A stretch of 64,000 nt of DNA from Chitinophaga pinensis (GCA_945878115.1 CAMDVD010000010.1:1-64000); one strand, 5' to 3'; positions 43,930-53,964 are shown, counted from the first letter of the stretch. Program-made: numbers and translations. Notes: generated by a model not told the origin, from the letters alone.

Positions 43930-45504
43930 ATGAAAATACCATATTCATTTGGGCTCTTATTCTTGCTTTGTATTGGCACAATTTCCGCAAATGCACAAAC
44001 AATGTATAAGGATGTTGCGCCAATTTTTATTGCCAATTGTGCGACTTGTCACCACACCGGCGGCATCGAATTTTCACTCACAAATTATAGTGCAGTGGTT
44101 GCTTATGGCACGTCTATTTTGAATGATGTGCAAAGTGGTCGTATGCCACCTTGGCCACCAGATGCGAACTACAAACATTATGCGCATGAAAGAATATTGA
44201 GCGCTACAGATAAAGCTAAATTAGTGAATTGGATTAATGCAGGTATGCTAGCAGGCGATACTACATTGGCTCCGCCAGTTCCAACATTTACAAATACGCA
44301 ATTGAATGGCACACCCGATTTAATTTTAAAATTTCCAAAATATACAAGTACTTCAACCGCTACAGATAAATATATCTGCCTAAATGTTCCGAATAATTTA
44401 ACCCAAGATAGGTATATCCGAGCCTTTGAATATGTACCAAGTAATCCTGCAATTATTCATCATGCAGTTGTTACAATTGACACAACCAACACTGCGGTAA
44501 ATGACTTATCCGGAAATTGCACTAATTTTCAAGGACAAGTCAATATTGGTGATTATGCACCAGGCATGGGGCCCACGGTTTTTCCAGGTGTCGCACCAAC
44601 CAAACTGGGAATGCGAATGAAAGCCAATTCAATATTATCTCTACAATTGCATATTCCTGAAGGCACATCTGGACAATCGGATAGTTCGGAAGTCCACTTT
44701 TTCTTTTATCCAATCAATGAACCAAATATTCGACCAATGTTTTTTGAAACCATTTTACAAAACTGGAGTTTTTATATCCCAGCAAATGATAGTGTAGTTG
44801 TCACACAAAAATATCCAACAACTGCTGCTGGCATGCCCATTGACATTTCTCTCTATTCAACTTTTGTACATTCTCATAATACTTGCACAAGGATTATCAA
44901 TTACGCTTATAAGAATACCGATACCATTCCATTGATTAAAGTTCCTCATTGGGACTTCCATTGGCAAGGTCAATACACATTTGACAAGATGGTCAAATTA
45001 CCGATTGACTATCATTTATTCTCCGCGCATTTGTATGATAACACCACAAACAATCCACGCACGCCAAATCATAATGCACCTGTAATACCTGGTTTCTTTA
45101 CTAGCGACGAAATGCTTTTTGATAGCTTTATTTACACACTATATCAAGCTGGTGACGAGAATGTAGATATCGCAGCAATACTAGCCAATGATCCATTACT
45201 TTATCCTACAAGCAATAGCAGTACAGATCTAACATTATCACAAATAAATGTATATCCAAATCCATTCACCACCCTCACCAATATAGATTATACTCTACTT
45301 TCAGCGCAATATGTGCAATTGAGTATCTATGATAATTTGGGTAAGGAAGTTCAAAAAATAAAGAGCGGCATGGAAGCATCTGGCAATCACTCGCACACAT
45401 GGGATGGAACTGATTTGTCTGGTAAAAAATTACCTAGAGGAATTTATTTTTACAAATTACAAGCTGGACAAAAAACGATGCAAGGGAAAATTGTGTTGGA
45501 ATAA
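43930..45504 (+). CDS. Secreted haem-motif / copper-monooxygenase-like protein with T9SS type A tail
   Basis: The 524-residue protein has a signal peptide (residues 1-22) and a CxxCH haem site, C37-ATC-H41, in a cytochrome-c-like segment with SGRMPPWPP. The large middle domain has HH and HxH pairs (IIHHAVVTID, SLQLHIPEG, FVHSHNTC) typical of copper type II ascorbate-dependent (PHM-like) monooxygenases. A C-terminal type A sorting domain (NVYPNPFTTLTN to KLPRGIYFYKLQAGQKTMQG) closes it. It is exported through the T9SS to the cell surface or medium. The substrate is unknown. The haem site may feed electrons to copper. Confidence 0.88.
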   Translation: MKIPYSFGLLFLLCIGTISANAQTMYKDVAPIFIANCATCHHTGGIEFSLTNYSAVVAYGTSILNDVQSGRMPPWPPDANYKHYAHERILSATDKAKLVNWINAGMLAGDTTLAPPVPTFTNTQLNGTPDLILKFPKYTSTSTATDKYICLNVPNNLTQDRYIRAFEYVPSNPAIIHHAVVTIDTTNTAVNDLSGNCTNFQGQVNIGDYAPGMGPTVFPGVAPTKLGMRMKANSILSLQLHIPEGTSGQSDSSEVHFFFYPINEPNIRPMFFETILQNWSFYIPANDSVVVTQKYPTTAAGMPIDISLYSTFVHSHNTCTRIINYAYKNTDTIPLIKVPHWDFHWQGQYTFDKMVKLPIDYHLFSAHLYDNTTNNPRTPNHNAPVIPGFFTSDEMLFDSFIYTLYQAGDENVDIAAILANDPLLYPTSNSSTDLTLSQINVYPNPFTTLTNIDYTLLSAQYVQLSIYDNLGKEVQKIKSGMEASGNHSHTWDGTDLSGKKLPRGIYFYKLQAGQKTMQGKIVLE

Positions 45505-45606
45505 TTTGGCGAATAAAACTGTAAGAATATTTCGCTAGTATTTATGTAGAACAAGAGGATTTACAAGAGCCATAATATTTACAGCTAACATAAGAGAATA
45601 ACCATT

Positions 45607-46350
45607 ATGAAATATATTTTTTTCATTTTAATCCTATTGAATTTCGATTCAAATATGTATGGACAACATACTGTCGGAATTAAACTGAATGCAGGACTTA
45701 GTAACGTATTAGTAAGATATAATAACGGACAAACATTACATCATAAATTCTATCCGCAAGCTTCTTATCAATCTGGAATATATTATTCTACCTCTTTGTC
45801 TCGAAAATTAAAACTTGGTTCCGAAATAATTTTTATCCAAATTAACGGCAAAGAATTCATAGGGATTCCATTTACGGATATCAACGGCAAACCAATTGAT
45901 GGATTTTCATTTGACACATTATGGCGACACTTTTCTTATGTAGGACTACCAATTTATGTTGGATACAATTATAAGAAATTGAATGTAAATCTTGGGTTAC
46001 AAACTAACCTAAGACTTGGCGGAAATATTAGCGAAAAAGGAGGTGCAAATAATAATGGAGATACTTTAACTTGGAAAAACAAGTACACAGATCTAAGCGG
46101 ATTTGACAAATTTGATTTTGGGTTAAGTGCTGGTTTCATTCTGAATCTTAATAAGAACTTCGCATTGGAAGGGAATTATTACTATGGAATAAATAATATT
46201 CTAAAAAATAACCCAAAATTCCTAAAGGATAAAATTCGTCAGTTGACAGTTGGCCTAAGAGTTAAATGCTTTACGGTAAACAGAAAGACTAAAGAGAAAA
46301 AAATAAGAAGTACAAAAAAAGATGCTAATCAGAAAGAAGATATTTTGTGA
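45607..46350 (+). CDS. Outer-membrane beta-barrel (porin-family) protein
   Basis: The 247-residue protein has a signal peptide (MKYIFFILILLNFDSNMYG), then alternating aromatic/polar strands (TVGIKLNAGLSNVLVRY, YVGLPIYVGYNYKKLNVNLG and KFDFGLSAGFILNLNKNFAL) typical of the PorT/OmpA-type outer-membrane beta-barrel group. A lysine-rich tail of about 25 residues after the last strand (KTKEKKIRSTKKDANQKED) is unusual for a barrel end. Function unknown. It follows the monooxygenase-like gene by 102 bp. Confidence 0.82.
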   Translation: MKYIFFILILLNFDSNMYGQHTVGIKLNAGLSNVLVRYNNGQTLHHKFYPQASYQSGIYYSTSLSRKLKLGSEIIFIQINGKEFIGIPFTDINGKPIDGFSFDTLWRHFSYVGLPIYVGYNYKKLNVNLGLQTNLRLGGNISEKGGANNNGDTLTWKNKYTDLSGFDKFDFGLSAGFILNLNKNFALEGNYYYGINNILKNNPKFLKDKIRQLTVGLRVKCFTVNRKTKEKKIRSTKKDANQKEDIL

Positions 46351-46437
46351 AACGTCAACTAAAAACTCATTCTAGCTTAGTACTCATTTCATATTTCAAT
46401 TAGTAAATTGAATCAAAGAAAAATATACTAATTTTTC

Positions 46438-47586
46438 TTAATTCGGATACGCAAAACCAACAGATAATTTACTAGATACTAAACGCAATGAATCATTATT
46501 GTTTGCGACATTGTATAAATAGGCATCCACATTCCCTTTTATTTTTACAACCTTCTGTCCATTGGCATTGTTCGCATAATTTTCAAAACCTAAATAGGTA
46601 AATGAAATATTATTGCTTTGATTAGCAGAGGTATTGGTTTTATACGATTTATAAATAGATCCATTTTTAGCATACGTAATCACAATCGCGGAAGCGTTGA
46701 TTCGAGGTGATAATGTAGTCGTAACTGTGGAGTCTACTGTATAATTAATGTTCGCCAAATAATAGGCCAAAACATTAAAGCCAACATGCCTTTTGTAAAT
46801 ACTGGTACATCCATTTCTAGTGGCAGTCAAAGTAATGGTATATTTAGTAGAGACTGGATTACTATAGCCATATGTATAATTAGCACCTGTACCATTCGCT
46901 CCATTGCCAAAATCCCAAACATAAGAAGTATAACCCAAATCGGCATCTACAATTGCATTTAAATTAGAGTCGGTTATAGCAGTAAATTTTACGCGACAAG
47001 TTGAACCTGGCGTTACATCAATTGGAATAGAAATGGTATCCGTTACACCATTCAATGCGCTGTATAAAGTTACCGATTTTACACCCACACCAGTAAAGAC
47101 ATGAGAAGGATTCATCATTTGTACTTGTGGCGTACCATCTCCGAAATTCCAAGTGAAATTTTGGTTGGTTCCACTACTTACTCCTGGCGAAAAATGAAAT
47201 GTTTCATTCGTACTATTTGTAACGACAGAATCTAGAGAAAAAGATTTAGAATTAGAAGCCCCATTCAGTAAATCATAAATAGTACCAGACAAATTTGTAC
47301 CTGTTCCAGATACCGCAACATCTTTCACTTCAAACTTCAATTCTGGTTCACAAGTAATACAACTGTCATTGACAAATCCTCCAACTAAAGTCATTAAACT
47401 TTGGTTATCCAGATAGTAATTGGTTTGCATATAATTGTGATTGATGCCACCAAAGTACACCAATGACTGCGTTCCAAATGTACCAACAAATTGAAATGCT
47501 GGTTCTGCTGTCGGACTTGGAAGTTCTTTTTTCTTACAGCTGTAAAACACAGTAAGAAGTGCGAATAAAAAAAATAAGTGTCTCAT
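46438..47586 (-). CDS. PKD-domain lipoprotein
   Basis: The 382-residue lipoprotein has lipobox TVFYSC at residues 13-18 followed by KKK. PKD-type Ig-like domains are marked by TWNFGDGTPQVQMMNPSH (about 145-162) and YVWDFGNGANGTGANYTY (about 223-240). The rest is Thr/Asn/Ser-rich beta structure. It is probably anchored to the outer membrane, and binding of polysaccharide or protein is the usual suggestion for PKD domains. It is the third gene of the ECF sigma operon, 12 bp after the barrel gene. Confidence 0.85.
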   Translation of the reverse strand: MRHLFFLFALLTVFYSCKKKELPSPTAEPAFQFVGTFGTQSLVYFGGINHNYMQTNYYLDNQSLMTLVGGFVNDSCITCEPELKFEVKDVAVSGTGTNLSGTIYDLLNGASNSKSFSLDSVVTNSTNETFHFSPGVSSGTNQNFTWNFGDGTPQVQMMNPSHVFTGVGVKSVTLYSALNGVTDTISIPIDVTPGSTCRVKFTAITDSNLNAIVDADLGYTSYVWDFGNGANGTGANYTYGYSNPVSTKYTITLTATRNGCTSIYKRHVGFNVLAYYLANINYTVDSTVTTTLSPRINASAIVITYAKNGSIYKSYKTNTSANQSNNISFTYLGFENYANNANGQKVVKIKGNVDAYLYNVANNNDSLRLVSSKLSVGFAYPN

Positions 47587-47598
47587 GATTTATTTATT

Positions 47599-49296
47599 TT
47601 AGTACTCATTTCTATGGAAGGAATATTTGAATCCAATGGAAATGCGAGTTTGTTTATCTTTATTGGTATTATTAAAATAAGTATTTTTAGTCATGTCTAT
47701 GAAGCCTTGCTGATACATCAATTGAAACATGGTTCTATCAGACAATCTAAGGCCATAGCCGATTTGTGCAAACACATCCAATTGATTAAATCCTGTGCTA
47801 TAACCAAATTGTTTTTTAGTACTTGCATCTTTTGTCTCCTTCACATCACTAGCTATATCATATGCATAAGATACGCCTAATGTTGCGCTCAAGAAATGAT
47901 TGGATAACAATTGATATTGAATAGAAAGTGGAACAACCATTTGAAACATCTTCTTATGGTCTACAGAAAACTCAGTAGAATCATAACCGAATGAATAAAT
48001 ATAATTCGTTTGCTTTTTCTCTGTGTTCAAGCCATTGAAATAAGTGAATCCGACACTAGCCCCCATGGTAATTTTTTCGGCGATTGGTTTTTCAAATCCC
48101 ATACCAACATATGGAGAGAATCCCCACCCCATCGGCGAATTGATATTGCCTTTAAACCCTTTATTGGCATTCATTCCAGCAAAAATGAACAATGAAAAAG
48201 GAACAGGTTCAAAGGTTCTTTGTATTTTAATTTGTTCTGTGGAAGGCGTTACCGCTTCGTTAGGTTCTAAAATACTTGCTGTAGTTGGTTCTGTATTTTC
48301 TACTGGTTTTAAGTCATATAAAGTAATATGATCTATCATCTCTGGTACATAATTAGTTAAGGAAGCGAAGTAACGAGGATGATATTTTGGATTTGCAGCA
48401 TTTGCAGTTTGTGTATACTTTATTGAATCTGTAACTTTCATATTTCTTCCAGCAATATTGACCGTACTTGTTGGCTTATTTGCCGCTCCATTTGCATTTG
48501 TATTATTATTTGCAGACGAATGAATGGCTGACAAATTTCCAGAAGTACTTGGCTTGTTATTAATTGCTCCAACTGTTTCTTCTGTATCCGTGTTCAAGTC
48601 TGATTGTGTTGCATCTTGCAAATGTGTCCCCTTTCCTTTGTTCGCAATGGCTTTTTCTTGATTCGATTTTTGATTGAAAATGCCCCTTAATTTTTGCGTG
48701 GATTTTTTTGGATTGGTTAAATTTTTTGTACGCACAACTTCACCTGTGGAGGCTACATTATTATTGGCACTTACGCTCATTTGTTGTTGATCTTGTGTAA
48801 TTACTTCTTGCTCTTTTATAACTTCTTGATTTGAACTTTTATTCACTATTTTCTTGTCCATTTTTTGTTGATTCACAACATTCTCTCTATTATTATTTTC
48901 AAGTTTATTTTCCACTTGCTCATCGCTTGCATTCGAATTGCTTGATGTGCTTGTTTGTATTTTAATATTTTGTGTATTCGGTGTATTAGAATCGGAAGGA
49001 GTAGAAGTTTCTGTATTATTATTTGTTGAAGGTGAATTTGTTTGTTTGCTTACAATATGTTCAGGAGTAGATGATTTTGCAGATTTTAATTTTGGATATA
49101 AAAAAGCACTAAGCCCAAGACCGATAACTACAAAAAACATAGACAAACCTCTCCATAAAAAAGGTTTCTTTTTACTTTTCTCATTATCATCGAGAAGTAC
49201 TTCCATCTTTTCCCAATATTCCTCCTTGAAGGAGAAATTGGTCATTTCTACTTTTTCTTGTAGAAAACTGTCCAGCTGATTATAATCTTTCTGCAT
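47599..49296 (-). CDS. Envelope-spanning protein: short cytoplasmic domain, one TM, long linker, outer-membrane barrel
   Basis: The 565-residue protein has a charged N-terminus of about 45 residues (NFSFKEEYWEKMEVLLDDNE), one membrane helix (LSMFFVVIGLGLSAFLYPK, about 51-69) and an Asn/Ser/Thr/Gln-rich low-complexity linker (about 75-300). A C-terminal beta-barrel (about 365-565, ending KYSFHRNEY) has glycine/aromatic strands. The first 50 residues sit where anti-sigma domains occur. It starts inside the end of the ECF sigma gene (17-bp overlap). A cytoplasmic start with an outer-membrane end would cross the whole envelope. Confidence 0.8.
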   Translation of the reverse strand: MQKDYNQLDSFLQEKVEMTNFSFKEEYWEKMEVLLDDNEKSKKKPFLWRGLSMFFVVIGLGLSAFLYPKLKSAKSSTPEHIVSKQTNSPSTNNNTETSTPSDSNTPNTQNIKIQTSTSSNSNASDEQVENKLENNNRENVVNQQKMDKKIVNKSSNQEVIKEQEVITQDQQQMSVSANNNVASTGEVVRTKNLTNPKKSTQKLRGIFNQKSNQEKAIANKGKGTHLQDATQSDLNTDTEETVGAINNKPSTSGNLSAIHSSANNNTNANGAANKPTSTVNIAGRNMKVTDSIKYTQTANAANPKYHPRYFASLTNYVPEMIDHITLYDLKPVENTEPTTASILEPNEAVTPSTEQIKIQRTFEPVPFSLFIFAGMNANKGFKGNINSPMGWGFSPYVGMGFEKPIAEKITMGASVGFTYFNGLNTEKKQTNYIYSFGYDSTEFSVDHKKMFQMVVPLSIQYQLLSNHFLSATLGVSYAYDIASDVKETKDASTKKQFGYSTGFNQLDVFAQIGYGLRLSDRTMFQLMYQQGFIDMTKNTYFNNTNKDKQTRISIGFKYSFHRNEY

Positions 49297-49861
49297 GTGA
49301 CGCTTGATTTAAAGGATAATTTGCTTGTTGTAATTTTTCTGTCATCATTTTCCTAGCTCTGTGTAAATGCCATCTAGAGGCCTCTTCGCTGATATCCAAC
49401 ATCGTGGCAACCTCTTTGTGCGAGTAACCATCGATGGCAAATAAATTAAGAACTGCCCTAGTTGTTTCTGGTAATTGATTCATCATTACAAATATTTCTT
49501 GGCTATCCATTTTACTTTCTGTAAAATCCATATTAAAATGGGTATTCCCAATATTTGAATATTCTGTATCTATCGTAAATCTATTTCTTTCATTGTATTT
49601 CTGTTTCACTCTAAAACCATCAATGGAGGTATTCACAGCGATTTGCTTCACCCACCCTGGCAGTTTATTCAAGTCATTTATCGTGTGTAAATTTTTAATG
49701 ATTTTTAAAAAACTATTATTCATACTCTCCACAGCCTCATCTTCATTGATTGTATATCGCTTACAAACACGCATCATGATTGGAAAGCAGTACTCATACA
49801 GCAATCGCTGACACTTGCGGTCATTCTGAATACATCCTTGTATGATTTCCTGCGATATCAA
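49280..49861 (-). CDS. ECF-type RNA polymerase sigma factor
   Basis: The 193-residue sigma-70 family protein has region 2 about residues 15-85 (CQRLLYEYCFPIMMRVCKRY, then EDEAVESMNNSFLKIIKN). Region 4 is about 125-185 (LPETTRAVLNLFAIDGYSHK and EVATMLDISEEASRWHLHRA, a clear helix-turn-helix). It directs RNA polymerase to envelope or stress promoters. It overlaps the downstream envelope-spanning gene, so the pair is likely a sigma factor and its membrane regulator. No self-target promoter can be read. Confidence 0.94.
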   Translation of the reverse strand: MISQEIIQGCIQNDRKCQRLLYEYCFPIMMRVCKRYTINEDEAVESMNNSFLKIIKNLHTINDLNKLPGWVKQIAVNTSIDGFRVKQKYNERNRFTIDTEYSNIGNTHFNMDFTESKMDSQEIFVMMNQLPETTRAVLNLFAIDGYSHKEVATMLDISEEASRWHLHRARKMMTEKLQQANYPLNQASHAERL

Positions 49862-50054
49862 ACTTCCCTTTTTTTACGTGTTAAAAATACATTCTCATAG
49901 GCAAATTGCCACTTTTAATATTTACGTACCCTGAATACGAAGTTCATCCTCGATTTGTTAGCGATTATTTTATTTTCTCAGGCTATTTTTTTTTACTCTA
50001 ACAGAAGAGATTAACTTCGCCCCACTCATCCAATATTTAAAGCAATTTTTTTCT

Positions 50055-51581
50055 ATGCAAAAAACAATTAAACAACTCCACCTAAGTAAAATAAATAAAG
50101 GCACTTCTACTGGTTCCATCTGGCTTGAAGGCAAAGCTGAAAAATTAGATAGTTATTCCCCCGTCGATGGCAATTTGATTGCTAGCGTGGTTTCTACGTC
50201 AAAAAATGATTATGAAAAAGTAATCACACAAGCACAAAAAGCATTTCAAACTTGGCGACTTGTACCTGCTCCAAAACGAGGTGAAGTGGTTCGCCAAATC
50301 GGCGATCAATTACGTAAATACAAGCAACCATTGGGTGAATTGGTTAGTTATGAAATGGGAAAAAGTTTGCAAGAAGGTCTGGGTGAAGTACAAGAAATGA
50401 TTGATATCTGTGATTTCGCAGTCGGTTTGAGTCGCCAATTATATGGACTAACGATGCATAGCGAAAGACCTGGTCACCGTATGTATGAACAATATCATCC
50501 ACTTGGATTAGTAGGCGTTATATCTGCTTTTAATTTTCCAGTTGCTGTATGGGCTTGGAACACCATGCTAGCTTGGGTTTGCGGCGATGTTTGCATTTGG
50601 AAACCATCTGAAAAAACACCTTTAACTGCTGTTGCTTGTCAACACATAATCAGTGGAGTATTCAAACAAAATCAAGTACCAGAAGGTGTAAGTTGTTTAA
50701 TCAATGGTGGGCGTGAAGTGGGCGAATGGTTGAGTCACGACAAACGCATTCCTTTAATTTCGGCAACTGGCAGCACTCGTATGGGCAAAGCCATTGGCGC
50801 AGCGGTTGGTGAAAGACTAGGACGAAGTTTATTAGAATTAGGTGGCAACAATGCCATCATTATTACAGAAAATGCAGACATGAATATTGCTTTAGTTGGC
50901 AGTGTATTTGGCGCGGTAGGTACGGCTGGTCAACGTTGTACCACAACACGTCGTTTGATTATTCATGAAAAAGTGTATAAAAAATTCATCGAAAAATTAG
51001 TCAACGCCTATCAACAAATTAAAATCGGAAATCCATTGGATGAAAAAAATCATGTTGGTCCATTGATTGATAAAGATGCTGTGAAAGCATATACTTTGTC
51101 CATCGAATCTGCAATAGCAGAAGGTGGCAAAGTTTTGGTTCCTGGTGGTGTTTTAAAAGGCAAAGGATTTGAAAGTGGCTGTTATGTAAAACCATGTGTC
51201 ATTGAAGCAAAAAATAATTTCAAGATCGTACAACATGAAACCTTCGCCCCAATTTTATACGTCATGAAATATAAAACAATGGAAGAAGCAATTGCTATGC
51301 AAAACGATGTACCGCAAGGACTTTCCTCTTCTATTATGTCTACGAATATGCGAGAAGCTGAACTATTTTTATCTCATGCAGGCAGCGATTGCGGCATAGC
51401 GAATGTAAACATTGGTACCAGCGGTGCTGAAATTGGTGGCGCATTTGGTGGAGAAAAAGAAACTGGTGGTGGTCGTGAAAGTGGATCTGATGCCTGGAAA
51501 GTATATATGCGTCGCCAAACCAATACGATCAATTATACCGATAAATTGCCACTTGCGCAAGGCATCAAATTTGATTTGTAG
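50055..51581 (+). CDS. Aldehyde dehydrogenase, ALDH7/aminoadipate-semialdehyde type
   Basis: The 508-residue NAD(P)-dependent enzyme has the ALDH Glu motif LLELGGNNAIII (about 261-272), the catalytic Cys in GTAGQRCTTTRR (about 289-300), and the ISAFNFPVAVWAWN and WKPSEKTPLTA cofactor blocks. The C-terminal GGEKETGGGRESGSDAWK is typical of the antiquitin (ALDH7) branch, which oxidises alpha-aminoadipate semialdehyde in lysine degradation. Substrate assignment is by family only. It is monocistronic. Confidence 0.93.
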   Translation: MQKTIKQLHLSKINKGTSTGSIWLEGKAEKLDSYSPVDGNLIASVVSTSKNDYEKVITQAQKAFQTWRLVPAPKRGEVVRQIGDQLRKYKQPLGELVSYEMGKSLQEGLGEVQEMIDICDFAVGLSRQLYGLTMHSERPGHRMYEQYHPLGLVGVISAFNFPVAVWAWNTMLAWVCGDVCIWKPSEKTPLTAVACQHIISGVFKQNQVPEGVSCLINGGREVGEWLSHDKRIPLISATGSTRMGKAIGAAVGERLGRSLLELGGNNAIIITENADMNIALVGSVFGAVGTAGQRCTTTRRLIIHEKVYKKFIEKLVNAYQQIKIGNPLDEKNHVGPLIDKDAVKAYTLSIESAIAEGGKVLVPGGVLKGKGFESGCYVKPCVIEAKNNFKIVQHETFAPILYVMKYKTMEEAIAMQNDVPQGLSSSIMSTNMREAELFLSHAGSDCGIANVNIGTSGAEIGGAFGGEKETGGGRESGSDAWKVYMRRQTNTINYTDKLPLAQGIKFDL

Positions 51582-51631
51582 AAGAAAGTAGAACGAAAGA
51601 ATTTTGTTGTCGCTTTTGATTAGCACTTTTT

Positions 51632-52354
51632 TTATTTTTTAGCTGCTGCTAAAAAATAATAGTTCAGCCTATCATAATATTGCTTTGCAAATTCTTCTTC
51701 TGAAAATGGCTTTTGATTTGCCAACCAAGTTTCCATCGTAAATATTTGCATGCCTGCTTCTTGCATCAATGCAAATATTTTATCCGGAGTGCTTTGATAA
51801 TGATTTGATGCGCCAAGACCATGTTCAAAAATGATAACAGGTTTCCATTTGGAAATTATTTTTTTCGCGCCTTCTAAAACCAACAATTCACCACCTTCTA
51901 CATCAATTTTTATAAAGTCGATTCGAATTTCTGGCGAGAGTAAATTATCCAATAAATCTGTTTGCACCATAATAGACGTATCTACTTCATCCTTTCTATC
52001 ATAATCTCTTTTCTTTAAACCACTATAAGATGGATTGCTGACTACATAATTGAAAGAAGTTAGTTCTTTGGCATTACTCAATGCGATATTATACATCACA
52101 TGATTGGATGAAGTATATTTTTTTCGAAGCGCTTCAAACAAAACTGGAATCGGCTCAAATCCCATGTGCAAGCCTTTCGGCGCATGTTTGATAAACAAAT
52201 CAAATATTTCTCCCTTATGACAACCAATATCTATACCATTGGAATCGACATTAAAAACTTTTTTAATTACTCTTTTCGTTTGTACATCATAACGCTGATT
52301 TTGCGTAAATGCTAATGGCAGTTTCTTCAATATTTTTTTTACCAATTGAATCAT
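51632..52354 (-). CDS. FkbM-family methyltransferase
   Basis: The 240-residue protein has the FkbM-type class I fold: VDSNGIDIGCHKGEIFDLFI (about 35-54), MGFEPIPVLFEALRKKY, NIALSNAKELTSF, and the IRIDFIKIDVEGGELLVLEG block (about 149-168). It is cytoplasmic. Substrates of FkbM-like enzymes include sugars of surface glycans; here it is unknown. The next gene on this strand, YkgJ-type, is upstream by 82 bp. Confidence 0.9.
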   Translation of the reverse strand: MIQLVKKILKKLPLAFTQNQRYDVQTKRVIKKVFNVDSNGIDIGCHKGEIFDLFIKHAPKGLHMGFEPIPVLFEALRKKYTSSNHVMYNIALSNAKELTSFNYVVSNPSYSGLKKRDYDRKDEVDTSIMVQTDLLDNLLSPEIRIDFIKIDVEGGELLVLEGAKKIISKWKPVIIFEHGLGASNHYQSTPDKIFALMQEAGMQIFTMETWLANQKPFSEEEFAKQYYDRLNYYFLAAAKK

Positions 52355-52436
52355 AAATCCTTTCTGTGTTACTTAGAAAAGGTAAATATAAAACCTTTTA
52401 ATTTATCGACATTTTAAAAAGCCTAAGTCCTTGTTT

Positions 52437-52913
52437 TTACAACGCCGTTAATTTTTCTAATATGGTAAATACCGCTGGACAAACCTCTGCATTTTTTAGT
52501 GTCAATGCTTCTCTTTTCAATAATACATCTTCGTCTGTGTATGGGAATCGAGCACAATCACTTGGTCTAACTTCATACACCGAACAAGTATTATCTTGCT
52601 GCAAAAAAACACAAGGTTGGTATTGATTCACATAATCTCCTTCTTCATCTAGACGTAAATACTTTTGAATAAAATCGCCTTCCTTCATGCCTAAATATTT
52701 CGCAATGCGCTTAATATCTGGTTGTTTAAAACGAGGCGAATGATTTTTACAGCAGTTGGCACATTGCAAACAATCAATCTTCGAAAAAGCCTCTTCATGC
52801 AATGCTGGCAAGCGCTTGATGACTTCACGTTGATTGCATTTCTTTAAAAACTGACTATATTTTTTTTTATTTTCTTTGGCTGTTTTTTGCCAATGAAGTG
52901 GCATTTCGTTCAT
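52437..52913 (-). CDS. YkgJ-family cysteine cluster protein
   Basis: The 158-residue protein has the eight-cysteine pattern of the YkgJ/FliB-like family. CLQCANCCK is at about residues 49-57, and CVFLQQDNTCSVYEVRPSDC at about 101-120 with C144 in AEVCPAVF; these bind zinc or an Fe-S cluster. Function is poorly known. The start directly abuts the stop of the threonine dehydrogenase gene, so they share a transcript. Confidence 0.9.
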   Translation of the reverse strand: MNEMPLHWQKTAKENKKKYSQFLKKCNQREVIKRLPALHEEAFSKIDCLQCANCCKNHSPRFKQPDIKRIAKYLGMKEGDFIQKYLRLDEEGDYVNQYQPCVFLQQDNTCSVYEVRPSDCARFPYTDEDVLLKREALTLKNAEVCPAVFTILEKLTAL

Positions 52914-53873
52914 CTACAGATATTGCGATTTTAAATTCTCAAGCATATCTACAGTCATCGTTTCCAAATTATATTCAGGCTTCCAATTCCAATCTTCACG
53001 TGCATGCGTATCATCAATACTCTTAGGCCAACCATTCGCGATCTCCTGTCTGAAATCAATTTTGTAGGTCATGGTAAAATCAGGAATATGCGCCTTAATA
53101 CTTGCATAAATTTCCTTCGGCGAAAAACTCATGCCACCCAAATTATACGAACTACGAATCTTAATATTTTCTTTTGGTGCCTCCATCAATTCAATGGTTG
53201 CACGAATAGCATCTGGCATATACATCATTGGCAAATACGTTTCTTCATTCAAAAAACATTCATAATCTTTATCTCGCAAAGCTTCATGATATATTTCTAC
53301 CGCATAATCTGTAGTACCTCCGCCCGGTGCAGATTTATAACTAATCAATCCTGGATAACGAAGACTACGAACATCCACATTAAAATGTTTATGGTAATAT
53401 TCGCACCATCTTTCACCAGCAAATTTACTGATGCCATAAATAGTGGTTGGTTCGATGATCGTATGTTGTGGCGTATTTTCTCTCGGACTAGTAACCCCAA
53501 AAACCGCAATTGAACTTGGCCAATAAACCTTCGTTAGTTTTTCTTCCTTCGCAATTTCCAATACGTTCAACAAACTTTGCATATTGATATGCCATGCCAA
53601 TGCCGGATTTTTTTCTCCTGTTGCAGAAAGGATAGCAGCCAATAAATACACTTGCGTAATATTGTGTCGAATGATCAATACATGCAACATTTCTTTATTC
53701 ATCACATCGCAACTCACATAAGGACCTGTGCCTTTAAGAAGTTCATGTTCATCACGCAAGTCGCTTGCAATCACATTATTAGCGCCATACATTTTACGTA
53801 GTTCAGTGGTAAGCTCTACGCCTATTTGTCCACAAGCGCCTATCACAAGGACTTTCTCTTTTACAATTGTCAT
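52914..53873 (-). CDS. L-threonine 3-dehydrogenase, NAD-dependent epimerase type
   Basis: I place the start at ATG 53873 (MTIVKEKVLVIGACGQIG). The longer frame reads into palindromic repeat DNA. The product has 319 residues. The dinucleotide fold GACGQIGVEL, VYLLAAILSATGEKNP, the catalytic YGISKFAGERWCEYY and the LRYPGLISYKSAPGGGTTDY block are diagnostic for the SDR-type threonine dehydrogenase known from Bacteroidota. It oxidises threonine to 2-amino-3-ketobutyrate, which cleaves to glycine and acetyl-CoA by a partner ligase not in this window. Confidence 0.92.
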   Translation of the reverse strand: MTIVKEKVLVIGACGQIGVELTTELRKMYGANNVIASDLRDEHELLKGTGPYVSCDVMNKEMLHVLIIRHNITQVYLLAAILSATGEKNPALAWHINMQSLLNVLEIAKEEKLTKVYWPSSIAVFGVTSPRENTPQHTIIEPTTIYGISKFAGERWCEYYHKHFNVDVRSLRYPGLISYKSAPGGGTTDYAVEIYHEALRDKDYECFLNEETYLPMMYMPDAIRATIELMEAPKENIKIRSSYNLGGMSFSPKEIYASIKAHIPDFTMTYKIDFRQEIANGWPKSIDDTHAREDWNWKPEYNLETMTVDMLENLKSQYL

Positions 53874-53964
53874 ATACTTATTTGAGTCGCAAATATAAGG
53901 ATTGACTTTGTAATAAGAAGCGTTGATGAGTTTGGCTGTACCACAATTATTATAAGGTTTATGC

